64,000 bases of DNA from an uncultured Rickettsiales bacterium. GTDB lineage: Bacteria; Pseudomonadota; Alphaproteobacteria; Rs-D84. The stretch spans positions 1 through 64,000 of the forward strand of contig URBZ01000005.1 in the NCBI GenBank assembly GCA_900546225.1, in the 5' to 3' direction. Positions 61,301 through 64,000 of this stretch are shown here, in pieces. Positions within the stretch are counted from its first letter, which is position 1. Each line of letters starts with the position of its first letter. Below the pieces are notes generated by a model that did no database searches, had not been told where the DNA came from, and saw only the letters and a program-made list of their open reading frames with translations. The translations under genes and the position numbers were made by a program.

Positions 61301-62684
61301 CCAGTGCAAGCCAGACGGCACAACCAAGACCGAAACCAGCACATCCAGCGCGGATTGCTATATGGACGGAATGGCGTGTCCTGTCACCAATGGTAGCGGC
61401 ACCCAGACATGTAACTATGATGCGGCGGACGACGCATACACGGCATCGTGCACAACATGTACGGTTACATCTTGCGACGAAGGATTCTCGCAAGTGGGCA
61501 ACGAATGTGTGAATTGTCCAGCCAACAGCGTTTGCAGCGACGGCACACAAAAGACATGCGCCGAACTGACCAATGGCGAATACCCATTGTCTGATGCGGG
61601 CACAACCGATGTTGCGATGTGCTATCGGAACTGTACATTGGCGGACAATGCGGCGTCTATGACCGGCCGTGATTACCAAGGCGCGCCAGACACATGTGCG
61701 ATTAAACGTTGCGCGGCGGGCTGGCATCTGGAAAATGGCGTATGCGTGCTGTGTCCAGAGGGCAGTTTCTGTGGCGATCCAGACAATCCTGATCCAGACG
61801 CACCAGATGTGAAATCGTGCCCGGCAGATTGGCCATTGTCTGACAAGGGTGCAAAGAGCCAGAACGATTGCTATCGCAAGTGCGAAGAATATGCAATCGA
61901 AGGTGGCAAGGCCGTACCAGTCAGTGAAAAAGCAAACTATCCAAAGGTTTGCGAGTTCAAGGGCGTATCTGACAGCGGCAACCCATGCGAAATCGTGGAC
62001 GACAAGTGTGTTGAAACATCGTGCAACGGGGACTTTGAAATGATAGATGGCAAGTGTGAACCATGTAATCGTGACCATGCACTGACCTATCAAAAGACCG
62101 GCAACTGTATCGTTGCGTCGTGCGAAGTGAACTATCACCCGAACGGCCAGAGTTGCGAATACGATGTTCAGGAATGCACAGCACCAAATGCAGTGTCCGC
62201 TGAGAAACGTTGGGACGCAAAGTTGCAAGCGTTCGGCGTATGCACCATCAAGGAATGCGAGGAAGGATTCCACATTTCGTCCAATGCGTGCGTATCTGAC
62301 CAGCAACAGTGCACCGTTGACCACGGAACGGGTATCAAGGAATGGGATCACGTTGCGAACCAGTGGGGCAAATGTGTGGCAACGTATTGCGATGCGGGTT
62401 ACACCAATGATCCAGATTTGGTTGACAGCCGCGACGCATCGAAACCATGTGGTGTATGTCGTAACAAGTTCGCGGTTGATGGCGAAATTGCGGCCAGCAG
62501 TTATGTACGCGAATGCGAAATCGCATCGTGCATGTATCAGGGCGAGATGTATAATCTGGAAGACAACGAATGCAAACCAATTTGCAGTGTTGTTGGGTAC
62601 TCTGATGAAACCGGTACGGAAAAGTGGGACGCAAGTCGCAAGAAATGCGTACGTACATGTAACGCCGGATACACATCGTGGTAA
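55341..62684 (+). CDS. Giant exported cysteine-rich protein with InlB-type repeats, 2,447 aa
   Basis: Probably a surface or secreted protein. The GTG at 55341 has AGGAAAAG upstream; ATG 55350 is the alternative. A Sec signal peptide (FLRFFAYLAMTVFVGNAFA) is followed by modules with Cys every 10-25 residues, many reading C-x2-GxYC (PGNYCEG, AGKYYDG, CPENAIC), like eukaryotic growth-factor-receptor-type repeats. At least five InlB B-repeat-like units (Listeria-Bacteroides repeat) lie near residues 592-660, 793-870, 1100-1185, 1487-1570 and 1570-1660, with YTxTxDxNxG starts and LYAHW or LYAVW ends. No sorting signal or membrane anchor is seen at the C-terminus. Oxidative folding would need a disulphide system. 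Confidence 0.85.
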   Translation: MGKMSRFLRFFAYLAMTVFVGNAFAAGYTCDPSLPTYLSCQHGYYMTASSSSTTYDGTPKAGNYCQPCSRMGSNYTCAGGTARPVESEGGYSCPEYKKYTCCAAGYYMTKTATSTDYDGNPVVANACRPCSVYGANYTCPAGDDGCTGAPQAVTIDVKCQPGEYLPKGKTACETCTPGNYCEGVNVKGVSLVTGAEKDFGLSSCSSNTGALYNNSAAGSSSINDCYLTLTDGSFVSAVNGGSQLCNQGYYCKHGGRNIYYDKNGDERDLTDSRPTIGGGVACARGAYSDTEATACEACQNGQTTNGAGAISCNATCSNADNVKEWNNATWQENYVSNHCSIKACATGYKLENNKCVLLTIHCSAGEYLPENSTTCSSCKPGNYCGGGDFNYSSIAQGLEPCPPAYPNSDAGMSKKTECYGVETNRPWTGTQESCDLPDGCVGVTCEECKRDACKYIAYSNEDGTADGQIREGCASNNEACKQKQLSVNAWSGNYVNGLTCPACSTLTPDGEYTLSEHSNTGGATACYKNCKTACTRPTCPLHAICSYTETETEGVQHYGDTCSAAESTCPMTFTCENGYTKTSDGTGCQVASYTITYLIGKTGFNQERRSQSVTYLEKFTTLPANTFSRPGYSFQSWGGSYPQPSTEYTYSTAGDTILVASWTACDAAITSPGTCNCGSNQYPNGSGCSNCVKSCATVSIYTKGSYNVCQSQTVADGCYRDCTTADVPGSATVTGTVRYNAVSNTCAATKCNTNYYLSDGKCVTCPENAICDGDDTITCEDGYTLKDNKCEPNKYTVTFDANEGTGGPAPQTVEFGKKMATLTTLPTRATYSFVGYFDATAGGTQYYASNGTAVRAWDKLSDTTLYAHWSQNQVTCEAGKYYDGTAQVDCPSGKYCPGTGTTIEGGAGCAIECTTLGSEYTASDVGASANTQCFKACDAACSGEDTASCVSPMWTTDGDCKYDMTAKVSGIQYYNSTQCVGQGKTACPLKDFTCKARYFKDGDKCTACKTLDDGSFTLSLARNSNGSKDCYKSCKQECEKAPCTAGHGSCSYESVFDTGAIHYDNPTVCQVTSTNCPMTITCDPNYELDPNTGTCLGVLYTITLNDNDGTGGDGTVYQQYNTDWFSDAAKSNSINKVTAPTRDGWTFLGYYTTQTGGSMMISDDGTLPSNTAFTENTTLYAHWSQNATTCQAGKYYDGANHVTCPAGKYCDGTGTSAIGVSGCATDCPAGGTSGSGAKDKKDCFVACPAPAIIANGRLENAQTQQNYDGSAYPACTYHAVCNTGYIAKDDYTTAPTCIWGDGACPENYYCDPDPVACPDGGLSNAGDSDITQCYKLYDDYDGFQNGTASAICYYQTATSAYDRCQVRTVKTCYAGYWYQNPTMPDEFLCRSVQDKYYSPKPNIYQTECPDKANQYVHSEENAASYVNCYKQCVLDVPHATTVAAAKNTVYGISTTQYEACSFNVTCDTGYTVRNNNTAAPSCQANAYTITLDKNGGTGSTPASVTCTFDSGACTLPATSSLNRAGYSVEAKWCSTKNGGAPCYTAGESIAENISADGTAVTLYAVWTPQVYTVKLDSRNADVAAVPDTVYLKYATGWFENAAATNPIIALTTLPSKAAWFFTGFYDAVDGGQQIVGADGKFGTSEAALTMATRSPATIYARLEAGTVTCDAGTYYTGTGPDCTICPANNYCEGGTFGADSGNVGGLVACPDSGKSPTSSTSAAQCYKENLDTYVSDHGRGTQTCNYDTSASDYTADCRDRNMTSCDAGYWLRDTSNHAAPDCDSVDDGYWSAASTLTQTACHGYTSGGAVHSKPNAVKVQDCYKEGVAYNATKGSGTQTCYYSVGEGDSAVYGNECYDITINKCNKGYWLADSADIDCSVADFNYYSGADEITRTACPAGGKTRIDTAEAPQQCYKDGQPYTADHGVGYRVCFYTSGTGDDARYDSACETPTMTKCTGGYYYDIEKNKMDCIVVGYGYYSMNNIDRGQCKPDGTTKTETSTSSADCYMDGMACPVTNGSGTQTCNYDAADDAYTASCTTCTVTSCDEGFSQVGNECVNCPANSVCSDGTQKTCAELTNGEYPLSDAGTTDVAMCYRNCTLADNAASMTGRDYQGAPDTCAIKRCAAGWHLENGVCVLCPEGSFCGDPDNPDPDAPDVKSCPADWPLSDKGAKSQNDCYRKCEEYAIEGGKAVPVSEKANYPKVCEFKGVSDSGNPCEIVDDKCVETSCNGDFEMIDGKCEPCNRDHALTYQKTGNCIVASCEVNYHPNGQSCEYDVQECTAPNAVSAEKRWDAKLQAFGVCTIKECEEGFHISSNACVSDQQQCTVDHGTGIKEWDHVANQWGKCVATYCDAGYTNDPDLVDSRDASKPCGVCRNKFAVDGEIAASSYVRECEIASCMYQGEMYNLEDNECKPICSVVGYSDETGTEKWDASRKKCVRTCNAGYTSW

Positions 62685-62693
62685 AACAAAATA

Positions 62694-62720
62694 GACCGTC
62701 CAGATGGACGGTTTATTTTT
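62694..62720 (+). terminator. Terminator of the giant gene
   Basis: ACCGTCC-AGAT-GGACGGT then TTATTTTT. Confidence 0.88.
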
Positions 62721-62747
62721 GCCATGGATTTTTCAGGCGCACCGCGA

Positions 62748-62753
62748 TAAAAT
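62748..62753 (+). promoter_or_regulatory. Leaderless -10 of the flavoprotein gene
   Basis: TAAAAT with 7 nt (AATCATT) to the ATG at 62761. The -35 is weak (ATGGATT region). No ribosome site. Confidence 0.5.
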
Positions 62754-62760
62754 AATCATT

Positions 62761-63918
62761 ATGAAAAAATACGATGTTATGATTATTGGTGCGGGCGCGT
62801 CAGGTATGGCGGCGGCGCATGCGGCACTGGCGCGTGGACGCAGTGTGGCGGTGATTGATATGGGCAACGCCCCATTGCGCAAGGTTGCAGTGTCTGGTGG
62901 TGGACGATGCAATTTCACAAATGCCGCGGCGGGACGCAATCGTTACTTTGGTGAAAATCCGGACTTTGTCCGTGGGCCATTGGCACGCGTAACGTACAGC
63001 GATGTATTGGATTGGGCGCGCGGGCATAATATCGCATGGACAGAAAAAAGCGCGGGACAATATTTCTGTGCCGATGGCGCGGGCGCGATTATTGATGCAC
63101 TGATGGCGGATGTGCGCGGCGCAAAAATCATTCAAAATGATGCCGTAGAATCCGTTGATTTCGCGGACGGGCAATTTATCATTCATGCCGCGTCTGGCGA
63201 ATATGGGGCAACGTCTGTGATTGTGGCGACGGGTGGCGTGTCATTTCCGACACTGGGGACAAGCGACGTTGGATACAAAATCGCAAAACATTTTGGTCAT
63301 AAAATAGTTCCTGTGCGCCCCGCCCTGTGTGCGATTGCAACAGGCGCATTCCCAGACACACTGGCGGGCGTATCGTTGCCGGTTGAAATTACCATTGGGC
63401 GCGATGTGATTGCGGACGATATGTTATTCACACATGTTGGGATTGGCGGGCCGGCGGTGTATCGCGCGACCGTGCGCAATTCAGATGCGGATTGGATTAT
63501 AAACCTGATGCCGAACGCAAACACATTTGACATTCTGTCGCGTGCAAAGCGCACCGATGGGCGCAAAAACGTGGCCACGATTTTGGGGCAATATATGCCC
63601 GCACGTGTGGCCCAGTGGATTGCGCGCGGCGACGTGCGTAATATTGCCGATATTCGCGACACAGACCTGCGCCAAATTGCCGAACGCGTGCAAAACACTG
63701 TCATTGCACGCGATGCGTATAAATACCACGGCCTGCGCAGTGCAGAGGTTGTACGCGGTGGCATCGCCACAGACCAAATATCATCGCGCACCATGGAATC
63801 AAAATTGCGCAGTGGCCTGTTCTTTGCTGGCGAGGTTATTGATATCGCGGGCGATTTGGGTGGATTTAATCTGCACTGGGCATGGGCCAGTGGTACAATC
63901 GCCGGCGAAAACGCATAA
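62761..63918 (+). CDS. BaiN/HI0933-family FAD-dependent oxidoreductase
   Basis: Flavoprotein of unknown substrate, 385 residues. Dinucleotide-binding MIIGAGASGMAAAHAALARG at the N-terminus, the family signature KVAVSGGGRCNFTNA, VIVATGGVSFPTLGTSDVGY, TGAFPDTLAGVSLPVEITIG, and closing FFAGEVIDIAGDLGGFNLHWA with WASGTIAGENA. In gut bacteria some members reduce bile-acid intermediates; that role is not implied here. The ATG at 62761 is set by the -10 spacing. Confidence 0.92.
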   Translation: MKKYDVMIIGAGASGMAAAHAALARGRSVAVIDMGNAPLRKVAVSGGGRCNFTNAAAGRNRYFGENPDFVRGPLARVTYSDVLDWARGHNIAWTEKSAGQYFCADGAGAIIDALMADVRGAKIIQNDAVESVDFADGQFIIHAASGEYGATSVIVATGGVSFPTLGTSDVGYKIAKHFGHKIVPVRPALCAIATGAFPDTLAGVSLPVEITIGRDVIADDMLFTHVGIGGPAVYRATVRNSDADWIINLMPNANTFDILSRAKRTDGRKNVATILGQYMPARVAQWIARGDVRNIADIRDTDLRQIAERVQNTVIARDAYKYHGLRSAEVVRGGIATDQISSRTMESKLRSGLFFAGEVIDIAGDLGGFNLHWAWASGTIAGENA

Positions 63919-64000
63919 TTTGCCCGCGCCCCCAGAATACATACCTATTGTTCAGCGGGCGTATATTCCTGTATCATCGTGCCCAAGAGGCACACAATAT
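63919..64000 (+). other. Start of the next intergenic region
   Basis: 82 bases to the window end. TTGTTC (63950-63955) and TATCAT (63974-63979), 18 nt apart, could be the promoter of a gene beyond the edge. No gene is visible. Confidence 0.4.

Noticed and set aside
60774..62351. 525-codon open frame on the minus strand inside the giant gene
   Set aside because: It mirrors the cysteine-rich gene; Cys and Gly codons on the plus strand keep the antisense frame open. The product is rich in Val/Ile/Arg/Cys without recognisable motifs and there is no ribosome site.

Overview
This window looks like chromosome from a compact, mostly housekeeping alphaproteobacterial genome. The lineage call rests on a circularly permuted (two-piece type) tmRNA gene whose tag begins (A)ANDN, a TrcR/DUF1013 cell-cycle regulator next to rpoD, a DUF2155 protein, an AddA-type (not RecBCD) repair helicase, and an alphaproteobacterial HTH-XRE regulator. 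Rubrerythrin, a very large cysteine-rich surface protein with InlB-type repeats, and tight packing with overlapping genes suggest an anaerobic or microaerobic host-associated member, such as the gut RF32/Enterousia-like lineages. That placement is inference; no database was searched.

Layout. 1-1,670: repeat-rich intergenic DNA around one or two small orphan genes. 1,671-8,670: secA, then dnaE-rsmH. 8,728-12,491: an uncharacterised membrane/secreted cluster. 12,535-20,866: XRE regulator, gpmI, the divergent pair tadA/rsmD, rplY, dnaK, a phosphofructokinase and a LysM membrane protein. 20,900-23,853: tRNA-Gly with a partial duplicate, then rpsP-rimM-(two small ORFs)-trmD-rplS. 23,955-28,222: DUF2155, two membrane/lipoproteins, tsaD, a papain-like protein and xseA. 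28,208-32,962 (minus): addA helicase, a separate AddA-type nuclease, and recN. 33,022-40,708: a coiled-coil membrane protein, trcR-rpoD, ihfB-accDA (a fused carboxyltransferase) and a peroxiredoxin. 40,705-46,477: an alkyltransferase-like protein, tRNA-Ser, an amidase, a cysteine-rich secreted protein, prfB with its programmed frameshift, a kinase-fold protein, a lipoprotein and tRNA-Arg. 46,680-55,262: rubrerythrin, obgE, tmRNA, a Lon protein lacking its protease domain, tsaB-rimI, a hydrolase-like gene, a PIF1-like helicase and a CAU tRNA. 55,341-63,918: a 2,447-residue cysteine-rich exported protein and a BaiN-type flavoprotein.

The most informative signals are these. (1) Many genes carry a good sigma-70 promoter whose -10 hexamer ends 6-9 nt before the ATG, implying leaderless mRNAs; at tadA/rsmD two such promoters face each other with overlapping -10 boxes. 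(2) Stable RNA genes share the -35/-10 pair TTGCAA/TATAAT with 16-17 nt spacing. (3) The tmRNA intervening segment is filled by a structured dispersed repeat related to copies at the left end. (4) Several proteins have altered architecture: protease-less Lon, fused AccDA, split AddA, a kinase-fold protein lacking the catalytic Asp, and a phosphofructokinase with mixed specificity residues. (5) Exported proteins share a C-x6-C-x4-C motif, alongside the giant cysteine-rich protein.
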